Source: Paenibacillus senegalensis JC66
GTDB taxonomy: Bacteria; Bacillota; Bacilli; Paenibacillales; NBRC-103111
Length of the DNA stretch: 64,000 nucleotides
Direction: 5' to 3'
Assembly (NCBI RefSeq): GCF_000285515.1
Contig: NZ_HE610962.1
Location: 137,030 to 201,029, forward strand
In this document: one piece after another, positions 16,800 through 25,501 of the stretch
How the letters are laid out: each line of letters starts with the position of its first letter
Numbering within the stretch: the stretch's first letter is position 1
Program-made: the position numbers and the translations under genes
The notes under the pieces: model-generated
What the model was told of the DNA's origin: nothing
Seen by the model: the letters and a program-made list of their open reading frames with translations, nothing else
The model's database searches: none

Positions 16800-18227
16800 T
16801 TACTTTAGCTCCAGCTCTACCGGGTCCGTCACAAACCCAGGGTAATCTTGAACCTGGAAGGTTAAAGGCTGCTCGTATTCCTCGTTGGGGAGTGTGAATT
16901 GGACCACCAGCTCATTGCGGCCATTGTTAAAAGTGCTCGAGACCCCTGCCTGTTCAGACAAAGAGTATTCCTCTCCTGCCCCGTCCCGAAAGTTGCTTCC
17001 AATCAATGTATAGGTCCGCTGCCGCTCCCTTTCGTTGAGCTCCGATAATCGGAAGGAAAGCTTCCACTCATCTCCGATGGTGCGAACGTCATGAAGCGCG
17101 AGCCGTTCGTCCGGCGCTTGCAGCAGCCGCTGCCGCTTCAGATCGACAACAATATGCTGATTTTTTTCTGTTGCTTGAATTCCTGCCCAGCTGACACTGA
17201 GCTTTTCCAAATGACTCGTGAAATAACCTTGAAAAAAGTGCTCCATAACACCCGTTAAAGAACCTACAGATCCAAAGGAGTAGTGTTCTCTGCCCTGTCC
17301 ATCCGTAAGCTTTAAATCGATTAACCCATTAATTTCTTTGGAATTGTCTGCTGCGTACTCGGTGACCAGCGTCGTTTGCAGCGGTGTGATGATAGCTTTG
17401 CTTACCAGGATGGTTTGACCATCGGTCTCCACAGCCTGATTGACTGCAAGCTCCTCCCTTGTTCCTTGAAAAGGCTGCGGATCAATCTTCAGCCTGATAT
17501 CAAACGGCTCGGCTAGCTCCGGAAGATCGATGCGAAGCAGCACTTGCTCTGGCATCGTCTCGTTAGACGACAAATGGAAATCCGCTACATCTATATCAGA
17601 TTGTTTTTGCTGCAAATGCACATTAGAGTAGCTTGACATGGCGGGCACTACCTCGCCCTGCTCATCCAAGAGCTGCATTCCGTATATTTGTGAGTCTCCA
17701 CCCATGCTGTAGTATACCAGCAGCCTCTGGTCGTCAGCAGCAAACCCTTCAATGGTCAAGGGAAAAGGCAGCTCTTCGATTGATTGGCCCACTGCTTGGT
17801 ATAATGAACTATTCAGCGCAGCCTCATGTACGTTCTCGAATTCATTGTGCAGGAAGTAGGTCCTTTCTGCTGAAGGCTCCTTGGCAGGCAGCGTTCTGAG
17901 CATAAGCACGGCCACTAGAATAATAATCAGTCCCGCATAGCTTGCCAGAATCAGCTTCGTTCTGTTGGTCCAAAATGCGCTATCCTTTTCTGGATGATTT
18001 CCGCCCCTGACATTATACGGCTTCCTATTTAAGGAAGGCTCGTTTAAGTCTGTATGGTCTAGGTCTGTATGGTCTAGGTCTGTATGGTCTAGGTCTGTAT
18101 GGTCTAGGTTTGTCTGGCTTGAGTCTGTCCGCATCGGGCCTTGTTGTAAGTTTGTCTGGTTTGAATTTGCTTGTTCTGGATTTTTCTGGTTTGAGTTTGT
18201 CTGCTTCTTTTTAATAAATTTAAACAT
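16800..18227 (-). CDS. Membrane-anchored extracytoplasmic protein, DUF4179-like layout
   Basis: A 475-residue protein. Residues 1-80 are cytoplasmic and low-complexity, Asn/Gln/Thr-rich, with four DHTDL units encoded by a 15-bp tandem repeat near 18045-18110. One transmembrane helix follows (LILASYAGLIIILVAVLML, about residues 92-110), then a ~365-residue beta-rich external domain. This layout is like DUF4179/DUF5643 proteins of Paenibacillus, many of which pair with extracytoplasmic sigma factors, but no sigma-factor gene lies beside it. Assignment by layout only. The repeat count could vary between strains. Confidence 0.6.
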   Translation of the reverse strand: MFKFIKKKQTNSNQKNPEQANSNQTNLQQGPMRTDSSQTNLDHTDLDHTDLDHTDLDHTDLNEPSLNRKPYNVRGGNHPEKDSAFWTNRTKLILASYAGLIIILVAVLMLRTLPAKEPSAERTYFLHNEFENVHEAALNSSLYQAVGQSIEELPFPLTIEGFAADDQRLLVYYSMGGDSQIYGMQLLDEQGEVVPAMSSYSNVHLQQKQSDIDVADFHLSSNETMPEQVLLRIDLPELAEPFDIRLKIDPQPFQGTREELAVNQAVETDGQTILVSKAIITPLQTTLVTEYAADNSKEINGLIDLKLTDGQGREHYSFGSVGSLTGVMEHFFQGYFTSHLEKLSVSWAGIQATEKNQHIVVDLKRQRLLQAPDERLALHDVRTIGDEWKLSFRLSELNERERQRTYTLIGSNFRDGAGEEYSLSEQAGVSSTFNNGRNELVVQFTLPNEEYEQPLTFQVQDYPGFVTDPVELELK

Positions 18228-18562
18228 CGTCTCCGCAAATTCCCTCCTTACTATATAAGTTGGCTAAGCCTGATTTAATAATAAGATGGCTTGCCTGATT
18301 TATGTAAAAAGCGCCTTTCTTTGCTGCCCAGGCTCGGGTCAATCTTCAAAACCGTACCTTTCCACGCAATCTTATTGCGAACTAAAGGAAAAATGAACTA
18401 CTTAACATGAGTTGTCAAGCTTACAAAGCAGGGAATATGGTAAACTGGGTATACAAGCCATTCGAAATCTAAGTTATCTTTACAGGTTCCATTGTAGCAG
18501 TTCTTTTTGCAATCTGTTTTAAACGGTTATATAAGTTTCTGACGTTGACACGGAGGGATTTA
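18228..18562. other. Gene-free divergent region
   Basis: This lies between the divergent start of the anchored protein and the DUF1361 gene. It is AT-rich, with no clear repeat or coding frame. A TTGTCAAG...GGTAAACTGGG stretch near 18413-18449 could hold a plus-strand promoter, but the boxes are poor. Confidence 0.35.
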
Positions 18563-19255
18563 ATGCCTCATTTCTCGAAGTTTCCTTTTACTAAACGATT
18601 TTTGTTCGTAACCGGCTACGCTCTGTTCTGTCTCGTTCTCCTGGTGGCAAGGCCGCTGTTTCTAGATAGCTCCATGCACCGTTTTTTAGCCTGGAATTTA
18701 TGGCTGGCCTGGATTCCCTTTGCGCTGACCTGGGTTGTATATTACGCCCGGCGCCTGCATCCAATCGCAGCCTGGCCTGTGCTTGTCGTCTGGCTGCTGT
18801 TTTTACCCAATACGTGGTATTTGGTTACTGATCTCGTCCATCTTCTATTCCATCCCTACATCTATTTGGTGCAGGGCAGAGCCAGCATGACCTACTGGTA
18901 CGATCTGTTTATGCTTTTTCAATTTGCGCTTTGCGGCATTGCATTGGGCTATGCCTCCATCCACCAGGTGTTGCGAATATATAGTCAGAGCTTGATAGGC
19001 CGCTACCCTGCTTTATTTATTGTCTTCATCTCAATGCTGAGCGGGTTTGGCGTATATCTCGGACGAATCCAACGCTGGAACAGCTGGGACGTACTGCATG
19101 AGCCTCTTCAGGTACTGCAGGAAATGCTGCTATCAGTAACTTTTCAGCATTTGAAGCTATCTCTCGTGTTTGGCATCTTTATCGCCATGAGTTATTTTCT
19201 TATTCAAGGTCTTACAGCAACAGATAGTCACGATCCGCCAAAACAAAACAGGTGA
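18563..19255 (+). CDS. DUF1361 domain-containing membrane protein
   Basis: A 230-residue integral membrane protein with about six or seven helices. The conserved DUF1361 signature is visible: LFLPNTWYLVTDLVHL, then YLGRIQRWNSWDVL near the C-terminal third. The function of the family is unknown. I start at the ATG at 18563, which follows GGAGGGA; a TTG at 18545 would overlap that ribosome-binding site. The gene is monocistronic, followed by a tandem repeat array. Confidence 0.85.
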   Translation: MPHFSKFPFTKRFLFVTGYALFCLVLLVARPLFLDSSMHRFLAWNLWLAWIPFALTWVVYYARRLHPIAAWPVLVVWLLFLPNTWYLVTDLVHLLFHPYIYLVQGRASMTYWYDLFMLFQFALCGIALGYASIHQVLRIYSQSLIGRYPALFIVFISMLSGFGVYLGRIQRWNSWDVLHEPLQVLQEMLLSVTFQHLKLSLVFGIFIAMSYFLIQGLTATDSHDPPKQNR

Positions 19256-19298
19256 AAGCGGATAAGACTGCACCTGGCTCAATCGATCATCTGATCGA

Positions 19299-19440
19299 GC
19301 GACCGCCGCGTTATGTGGACAAGCGACCTCTGCGTCATGTGGTCGAGCGACCATCCGCGTCATGTGGACAAGCGATCGCCGGTCATGTGGTCAGCGACCG
19401 CTGCGTCATGTAGTCAAGCGACCGGCGTCATGTGGCGAAA
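19299..19440. repeat. Degenerate ~24-bp tandem array, six units
   Basis: Units of the form GCGACC-N-GCGTCATGTGG begin at 19299, 19323, 19347, 19372, 19394 and 19418. The array lies downstream of the DUF1361 gene and ends about 180 bp before the operon promoter. A period of 24 is compatible with coding, but no frame here has a ribosome-binding site, so I treat it as an intergenic array. Confidence 0.7.
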
Positions 19441-19617
19441 CACCGGCGTGCCGGGAGCTGCGCGCGGTGTGAAAACGGTCATGCAGCAAACACCCGGCGC
19501 GTGGCGAGAGATTATGTATCAGCAAGCCGCATTTTGCCATAATAACTACAAAACGATCGATTAAAACAGGCAAAGCGGAAAAAGTCGATTTTTGTCTAAA
19601 AAGATCATGGATGGATA

Positions 19618-19646
19618 TTGACAGTCTCCTGGAATTGCAATACTAT
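19618..19646 (+). promoter_or_regulatory. Sigma-A promoter of the tct-lyase operon
   Basis: TTGACA at 19618-19623, a 17-bp spacer and TACTAT at 19641-19646 form a near-consensus housekeeping promoter. Transcription should start near 19653, giving an ~85-base leader before the ATG at 19738. No operator palindrome is obvious. Confidence 0.75.
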
Positions 19647-19737
19647 TAATATCATTCGGATAAATCCGATCAGAGATGTATGAATTGAAAGACAGGACTT
19701 GCGGACAGTCAATCTTGTACAGGGGGAACATGCAATC

Positions 19738-20793
19738 ATGAAAAACATTAAGCATTTATCCAAAATCTTTGTCTTTATGCTGATTATCGGGCTTTTAGCA
19801 GCCTGTGCGAATAATGGCGGCGGACAGGCTGGCGGTGGAAATAATTCGGGCGGAAACGGCGGCTCTGGCGGTAATGAAGCCTCCAGCCCTGCTCCTGACT
19901 TTCCAACGAAGCCTATCCAAATGATTGTACCATTTAATGCCGGCGGTGTATCGGATATTTTGGCCCGCGCTTTTGTGGATGCTGCCGCGCAAGAAGAGAT
20001 TATTGATGAGCGGATTACTGTGGTGAATAAAGGCGGCGGTTCAGGTACGATCGGCAACTATGATCTCGTCAAATCCAAGCCTGACGGATACACTTGGCTG
20101 TGGGCGGCAACGGGGCATATGTCCTCATCGCTTCATATTACCCCGGCTCAATACACCAAGGATGACTTCACGATCGTTAACAAAGTCGGTGAAATGACGA
20201 CTGTACTTGTTGTTCCAAGCAGCTCTCCGCTTGAGACGCTGACGGATTTCGTTGAAGCAGCCAAATCCAGACCGGGAGAGCTGACTATTGGCAATCCCGG
20301 TGAAGGTACCGTTGTTGCATTAACGGCCCATATCCTGGAGGAAGGCGGAGAAATCGAGCTGAATCACGTCCCTTTCCAAGGCAGCGGTCCACTGCTTCCG
20401 GCCGTGTTAGGCGGCCATGTGGAGTCGGCTTTGATGAACCTCCCCGAGGTGCAGGGCCAATTGAAGTCCGGTGACCTTAGAGCCCTGGCTGTAATGACGG
20501 ATGAGCGTATCGACGCCCTTCCCGATGTCCCTACCCCGGAAGAGATGGGAGTTCCAATCACGACCGGAGGAGCCAGTCACTTTATTATCGTCCCTAATGA
20601 CACACCTGAGGAAATTGTAGCGAGAATTGATGAACTAACTAAAGAAGTATACGAAAGCGACCGCTTCAAGCAGTTAATGGAGCAAGCCGGTTACCAGCTC
20701 AGCTACAAGAACGGAGCCGAGGCCCGTGAAGAAGTAGACGCCTGGTACGAAGTGACCGGCGAGCTCTATAAGCGGCTAGGTATGGTGGAATAA
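19738..20793 (+). CDS. tctC: Tripartite tricarboxylate transporter, substrate-binding lipoprotein
   Basis: A 351-residue solute receptor of the TctC/Bug family. It has a lipoprotein signal ending LLAAC, lipidated at Cys23, then a Gly/Asn-rich linker (residues 24-45) and the binding domain starting FPTKPIQMIVPFNAGG, the family hallmark. The motif VNKGGGSGTIGNYDLVKSKPDGYT is also characteristic. I chose the ATG at 19738, preceded by AGGGGGAA, over a TTG at 19699. It is the first gene of the operon. Bug proteins bind carboxylates such as citrate or aromatic acids; the ligand here should match the downstream catabolic genes. Confidence 0.92.
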   Translation: MKNIKHLSKIFVFMLIIGLLAACANNGGGQAGGGNNSGGNGGSGGNEASSPAPDFPTKPIQMIVPFNAGGVSDILARAFVDAAAQEEIIDERITVVNKGGGSGTIGNYDLVKSKPDGYTWLWAATGHMSSSLHITPAQYTKDDFTIVNKVGEMTTVLVVPSSSPLETLTDFVEAAKSRPGELTIGNPGEGTVVALTAHILEEGGEIELNHVPFQGSGPLLPAVLGGHVESALMNLPEVQGQLKSGDLRALAVMTDERIDALPDVPTPEEMGVPITTGGASHFIIVPNDTPEEIVARIDELTKEVYESDRFKQLMEQAGYQLSYKNGAEAREEVDAWYEVTGELYKRLGMVE

Positions 20794-21353
20794 TGAAGAT
20801 GACCCCATTAGTTTTCCGCACGCGGATGATTACGGGTACACTGACCTTAATCTTGGGACTGCTCACTCTGTGGCAGTCCCGAGGCTTACCCTTTGGCTCG
20901 ATCAGTAATCTCCGCCCGGGTTTTTTCCCGATTATTTTTGGCAGCCTGTTAACTTTGCTCAGCTTGATTTTGCTTATCTCGTTGTTTTGGGAACGCTTTA
21001 AAAATAAGAATTTGGAGCAGACCCCTCCCGCCAAAACGGTAACGTCTGCCGAATCTATAGATAATCTCAACGCCGCCGAAGCCGTCAAAGCTGCTGAAGA
21101 AGCTGAGAATGATGACGACACCTTTAACCTTAAGGGTGTTGCTGCTATGACTGGCGTGTTTGCGCTTTTTGTCGTTTTGACTTATTTGTTAGGATACACA
21201 TTGGCTTCAGCGGTTTGTGTGGCTGCTGCCGGTTTTCTGCTGGGATTGCGCAGGTGGAAAATATTGTGGTTAGGTATAGGCACCGCTCTGGTGACCTGGC
21301 TAGTCTTCGAAAAATGGATGGGTATCCCCTTGCCAGACGGCCTCTGGTTCTGA
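20793..21353 (+). CDS. tctB: Tripartite tricarboxylate transporter, small membrane subunit
   Basis: A 186-residue membrane protein with four hydrophobic segments, the size and layout of TctB. Conserved pieces include GSISNLRPGFFPIIFGSLLTLLSL and the C-terminal GIPLPDGLWF. A charged cytoplasmic loop rich in Ala and Glu (about residues 75-110) splits the helices. The start overlaps the tctC stop by one base (TAATG), so the two are translationally coupled. TctB works with TctA in sodium- or proton-driven uptake. Confidence 0.9.
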   Translation: MKMTPLVFRTRMITGTLTLILGLLTLWQSRGLPFGSISNLRPGFFPIIFGSLLTLLSLILLISLFWERFKNKNLEQTPPAKTVTSAESIDNLNAAEAVKAAEEAENDDDTFNLKGVAAMTGVFALFVVLTYLLGYTLASAVCVAAAGFLLGLRRWKILWLGIGTALVTWLVFEKWMGIPLPDGLWF

Positions 21354-21404
21354 ACGGCTCTACTTAATTAACTACTGGGAAGGAATAGGAGGTTAGCTGT
21401 TGAA

Positions 21405-22907
21405 ATGAGCGGTTTTGAAGATATACTGGCTGGAGTGGCCTCCGCCTTTTCTATAGGCAATTTATTGATATGTTTGCTGGGGGTCGCTCTCGGGACGCTT
21501 GTCGGCGTTCTCCCCGGACTAGGTCCGGTCGGTGCCATCTCCATGCTATTGCCCGTCACCCTGATGATGGAACCTACAGCCGGTTTGATTTTGATAGCCG
21601 GTATATATTTCGGAGGAATGTACGGTGGATCGACAACGTCCATTCTTGTGAACATTCCCGGTGAAGCCTCATCGGTAGTCACCTGTATAGACGGATACAA
21701 GCTTGCGCAGAAAGGCCGTGCCGGCCCTGCTTTGGCCATAGCGGCTCTTGCTTCATTTGTAGCCGGCACGATCGGCATCATTTTACTTACTTTTCTGGCG
21801 CCTACTTTGGCTGGTGCGGCTATTCGTTTCGGTCCGCCCGAATATTTTGCCATTGTCCTCGTTGGCCTGCTCGTGCTTTCACGGATGTCGGACACCTCGA
21901 TCGTCCGCAGCTATTTGATGATTTCCGTGGGAGTCGTCCTATCCTTGATCGGGATTGACCAGGCAAGCGGTACGCTCAGATTGACCTTCAATTCCCCCCA
22001 TCTGATCGATGGACTTGACTTTATTCCAATCATTATGGGGTTGTATGGGATGTCTGAAGTGTTGAATGCAATGGAAGCAAGCTATAAAAAACCGATAAAA
22101 GCCGATTTGCGGCTGCGCAATCTGATGCCAACCAAGGAAGACATTAAACGCAGCACCCCCGCTGTTATGCGCGGAGGCTTTCTTGGTTTCTTGATGGGTC
22201 TTATTCCCGGACCTTCGTCTATTATCAGCACGTATGCTGCCTATAAAATGGAGAAAAGCCTCTCCAAACGCCCTGAAGAATTCGGTAAAGGGGCGATAGA
22301 AGGAGTGGCTGCCCCGGAAGCTGCCAACAACGGTGCAAGCACAGGGACATTGGTTCCCCTGCTTTCGCTTGGCGTTCCTTTCTCTCCGCTGCCCGCCATT
22401 TTGCTCAGTGCCTTTATGATTCACGGCGTTACTCCCGGGCCTTTGATGATGAACGAGCATCCGACCTTGTTCTGGGCGGTTATTGCCAGCATGTATATTG
22501 GTAATGTTATGCTGCTAGTTCTTAACCTGCCGCTAGTTGGCATGTGGGCGAAGGTCACACATATGTCCGTAAATGTGTTGATGCCTTTGGTTATGATGTT
22601 TTGTATTATTGGCGCTTATTCGGTTAATAACAATATGTTTGATGTCGTTGTCCTTATGGTATTCGGAGTTATCGGGTACATGCTGCGCAAAGCAAAAATG
22701 GAGCCGTCCCCGCTTATTCTCGGCATCATTCTCGGACCTATCCTGGAAAACACGCTTAACCAGTCGGCCTTGATGTTTCAGGGCAATATGCTATCCTTTT
22801 TTACACGTCCTATTTCGGGAACGCTGCTGGCCATAGGCTTGCTGGTTACCTTCTGGCCGCTTCTTAGAAAGGCGCAGCGGGCTATTATGGGCAGGAAGAC
22901 TGCTTAA
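21405..22907 (+). CDS. tctA: Tripartite tricarboxylate transporter, large permease subunit
   Basis: A 500-residue protein with about 11-12 membrane helices. TctA hallmarks are present: [21 protein letters not shown] near residue 30 and [38 protein letters not shown] (cut here only to show the order; positions about 73-110), plus [19 protein letters not shown] in the second half. AATAGGAGG precedes the start. TctA forms the channel and uses an ion gradient. Third gene of the operon. Confidence 0.93.
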   Translation: MSGFEDILAGVASAFSIGNLLICLLGVALGTLVGVLPGLGPVGAISMLLPVTLMMEPTAGLILIAGIYFGGMYGGSTTSILVNIPGEASSVVTCIDGYKLAQKGRAGPALAIAALASFVAGTIGIILLTFLAPTLAGAAIRFGPPEYFAIVLVGLLVLSRMSDTSIVRSYLMISVGVVLSLIGIDQASGTLRLTFNSPHLIDGLDFIPIIMGLYGMSEVLNAMEASYKKPIKADLRLRNLMPTKEDIKRSTPAVMRGGFLGFLMGLIPGPSSIISTYAAYKMEKSLSKRPEEFGKGAIEGVAAPEAANNGASTGTLVPLLSLGVPFSPLPAILLSAFMIHGVTPGPLMMNEHPTLFWAVIASMYIGNVMLLVLNLPLVGMWAKVTHMSVNVLMPLVMMFCIIGAYSVNNNMFDVVVLMVFGVIGYMLRKAKMEPSPLILGIILGPILENTLNQSALMFQGNMLSFFTRPISGTLLAIGLLVTFWPLLRKAQRAIMGRKTA

Positions 22908-22969
22908 GCTGCAAGAATGTCTAATAACTTAAATCACTATGACTACGAGAAAAAGGGGCTGATTTTCTC

Positions 22970-24973
22970 GTGAACATTACGAGGGAAAGGTATGACGTTA
23001 TTATTATTGGCAGCGGAGGAGCCGGCCTGAGAGCCGCCCTCGCAGCTGCCGAGCAAGGCGCCAGGCCTGTTGTGCTGTCCAAGGGAGAAGCGCATCGCTC
23101 TGGCGGAACGTTATCCGCACACTACTCCTTCTGCGCCGTGCTGCCAGATCCCGTTCCCGGTGACAGCCCGCAGGTGTTTGCCGAGGATATTATGCGATCC
23201 GGCGAAGGAATCAGCGACCCACGGCTTGTCCGGGTCCTCGCTGAACAAGCCGGACATGCGGTAGCCTATGCCCAAAAGCTCGGAGTGAATTTTGATCCTG
23301 ATGAAGCCGGCAGCCCCAAGCCTCACCTTGGTTGGCTGGCCGGCCATACGTATTCTCGGGCCGTTCACGTCAAAAATGTGGTCGGAAGGGAAATCATCCG
23401 GGCACTGCTTAAAGCGGTAAAACAGGCCTCCATCCCTATCCATTCCTTCACACTCGTCACGGATCTGATTGTCGCTCAGGGCCAGGTGCGGGGTGCCTGC
23501 GCCCTGCATCTGCCAACAGGCGAATTGCGAATTTACGAAGCTCCTTCCGTCATTATGGCCACAGGCGGAGGAAGTCAAATTTATGAATTAAACACCAACC
23601 CGTTCGAGGCTACCGGCGACGGCTACGCTATTGCTCTTAGAGCAGGAGCAGAGCTGGTCGACATGGAATTCGTCCAGCACTATCCTTCTGTCCTGGTTTC
23701 CCCCCCGGGAGCAAGGGGCCTGATGTTTAATTCCGGTATCCTGATCCCTAAGGGGGCCAGACTGCTGAACCGGCACGGCGAGGATTTTTGGGACCGGTAT
23801 GGAGTTGGTCCTCTGCGGGAAGCCACCCGCGATGTGCTGTCCAACATCATGTCACAGGAAATCGCCGCCGGCAACGGAACGGATAACGGCGGGTTGTGGA
23901 TCAGCACGCGCGGCATGAACCCGGATGATTTCCCGCAAATGCAGCAGCGCTTGCTGCAGGACACCGGCCTGCCGGCCGACGCGCAGGAGCGGGAAGTAGC
24001 GCCAGGCGCCCATTATTTCATGGGCGGTTTGCGCATCTCTCCCGATACCGCGACAACCCTGCCCGGCTTGTTTGCCGCGGGTGAATGTGCGGGCGGCATC
24101 CACGGCGCCAACCGGCTGGCCGGCAATGCCCTCTCCGAAAACCAAGTGTTCGGAGCGATCGCCGGCAGCCGCGCCGCCGCCTACGCCCTGGCGCACCCGC
24201 TGCAGCCGGCAGCCGGGCAAGCTCGCGCCGCCGAGGAAGCCGCGCTCGAGCCGGCGCGCAAGCTGCTGGAACGCTCTGGACAAGGCGACCCGCCGCAAGC
24301 GGGTTGGGCCGAGGTCCAGTCGCTGATGCAGCAGCATGTAGGCGCGACGCGCACCGCCGCGGGTCTCTCGCTTGCGGTGAAGCGGCTCGGCGAGCTGCGC
24401 GCAGAGGCTCGCGAGCGCTTCGCGGCGCGCGATACGGCGCTCGCATACAACCGCGATCTCGCCAAGGCGCTGGAGCTGCGCAACATGATCGACACCGCTT
24501 GGTGTGTCGCTAATGCTGCGCTGGCTCGTCGCGAGACGCGAGGCGCGCATGTGCGGCTCGACTTCCCGGAGCGGAGCGAGGCGTGGGCGTGCAGCCTGAC
24601 CGTCCGCCTCGAAGCTTCCGGGCGGGGAAGCACGCGGCGGCTAATGGCGCACGAAGCAGCCGCCCATGCGCTTGCCTATAAGGCCCAGGATAAGGCGCAG
24701 GAAGAAGCGCCTGACTGCCCGGGTGCCTGTCCGGAGCCGGTTATTGACGCAGCGCCTGCAGCGGCGCCAGACGGCGCTTCCCCAGTCGGGAAGAAGCGTG
24801 CTCTAGCGGAGGTTGCCGAACTTGCGGAAATTGCCAAGGTTTCGGAGCTTGCGGAAGTTGCGGGGGGGTCTGAGCTTGCGGAGATCGTGGAGCTCGCGGA
24901 GCTTGCGCAGCTTGACAGCGCGATCCGCATCCGAGGGCTGCGCCACGGGAAGGAGGGCGGTTCCCCGTCATGA
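22970..24973 (+). CDS. FAD-dependent oxidoreductase, fumarate reductase/succinate dehydrogenase flavoprotein-like
   Basis: A 667-residue flavoprotein. The N-terminal Rossmann motif is VIIIGSGGAGLRAALAAAE (about residues 9-27). The capping/active-site region has GAHYFMGGLRIS, and the FAD-binding C-terminal motif is LFAAGECAGGIHGANRLAGNAL. The SHTxAAQGG region that carries covalently bound FAD in SdhA is replaced by HRSGGTLSAHYS, so FAD is probably bound noncovalently, as in L-aspartate oxidase. The last ~100 residues are an unusual Ala/Glu-rich extension with ELAE(V/I) repeats (24811-24915) encoded by very GC-rich DNA. The GTG start follows AAAAGGGG. It overlaps the Fe-S gene by four bases. 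Confidence 0.85.
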   Translation: MNITRERYDVIIIGSGGAGLRAALAAAEQGARPVVLSKGEAHRSGGTLSAHYSFCAVLPDPVPGDSPQVFAEDIMRSGEGISDPRLVRVLAEQAGHAVAYAQKLGVNFDPDEAGSPKPHLGWLAGHTYSRAVHVKNVVGREIIRALLKAVKQASIPIHSFTLVTDLIVAQGQVRGACALHLPTGELRIYEAPSVIMATGGGSQIYELNTNPFEATGDGYAIALRAGAELVDMEFVQHYPSVLVSPPGARGLMFNSGILIPKGARLLNRHGEDFWDRYGVGPLREATRDVLSNIMSQEIAAGNGTDNGGLWISTRGMNPDDFPQMQQRLLQDTGLPADAQEREVAPGAHYFMGGLRISPDTATTLPGLFAAGECAGGIHGANRLAGNALSENQVFGAIAGSRAAAYALAHPLQPAAGQARAAEEAALEPARKLLERSGQGDPPQAGWAEVQSLMQQHVGATRTAAGLSLAVKRLGELRAEARERFAARDTALAYNRDLAKALELRNMIDTAWCVANAALARRETRGAHVRLDFPERSEAWACSLTVRLEASGRGSTRRLMAHEAAAHALAYKAQDKAQEEAPDCPGACPEPVIDAAPAAAPDGASPVGKKRALAEVAELAEIAKVSELAEVAGGSELAEIVELAELAQLDSAIRIRGLRHGKEGGSPS

Positions 24974-25302
24974 GCCAGGAAAAGGCACCGCGCATCATTA
25001 CTTGCCAGCTGGCCCGCAAAGAGCCAGATAAGACTGACTATCACATGCAAACTTATGAAGTGAAATACCGCGAAGGAATGACCGTCCTCGATCTGATGAG
25101 AACGGTAGCGGATGAAATAGACGGCTCGTTTGCCTTTTATGATCATGCCTGCAAGCGCGGATTTTGCGGAAGCTGCCTAGTGAAGCTGAACGGACGCAAC
25201 AGCTTGTCCTGCCGCACGCTTGTCCCCGGGGACGATAACGTGCTTGTGCTCGAGCCGGCGATGCCGACGACCAAGGACTTTTGGCCGGAGGATCCCGCGT
25301 AG
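24970..25302 (+). CDS. 2Fe-2S ferredoxin-domain protein, SdhB N-terminal-like
   Basis: A 110-residue protein equal to only the N-terminal 2Fe-2S domain of succinate dehydrogenase/fumarate reductase iron-sulfur subunits. The cluster cysteines are in ACKRGFCGSCLVKLNG and SCRTLV. The 4Fe-4S/3Fe-4S half is absent, and the protein ends naturally after KDFWPEDPA. The start is in an ATGA overlap with the flavoprotein gene, so the two are made together and probably form a two-subunit electron-transfer enzyme. Reduced size sets it apart from true respiratory SdhB. Confidence 0.85.
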   Translation: MSQEKAPRIITCQLARKEPDKTDYHMQTYEVKYREGMTVLDLMRTVADEIDGSFAFYDHACKRGFCGSCLVKLNGRNSLSCRTLVPGDDNVLVLEPAMPTTKDFWPEDPA

Positions 25303-25501
25303 CTCCTGTTTTTTATTTTTGGTAATTCCATTTCAGTTTTTGAGTTTTCCATATAAACAATCTCATTTTCAGGCTTTGTCCTTTACAGCTCAGTTAGTTC
25401 ATTAAAGAGGTTGTAACGAGCAGACGCTGCTTGACATTTGGCCGTTGATTATCACCACCCACCGGTCATCCCGATTTCAACAGATAAAGGAGAATGGTAC
25501 C

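Noticed and set aside
24018..24633. Several long frames on both strands in the GC-rich part of the flavoprotein gene
   Set aside because: High GC leaves few stops in every frame; only the flavoprotein frame has conserved motifs.
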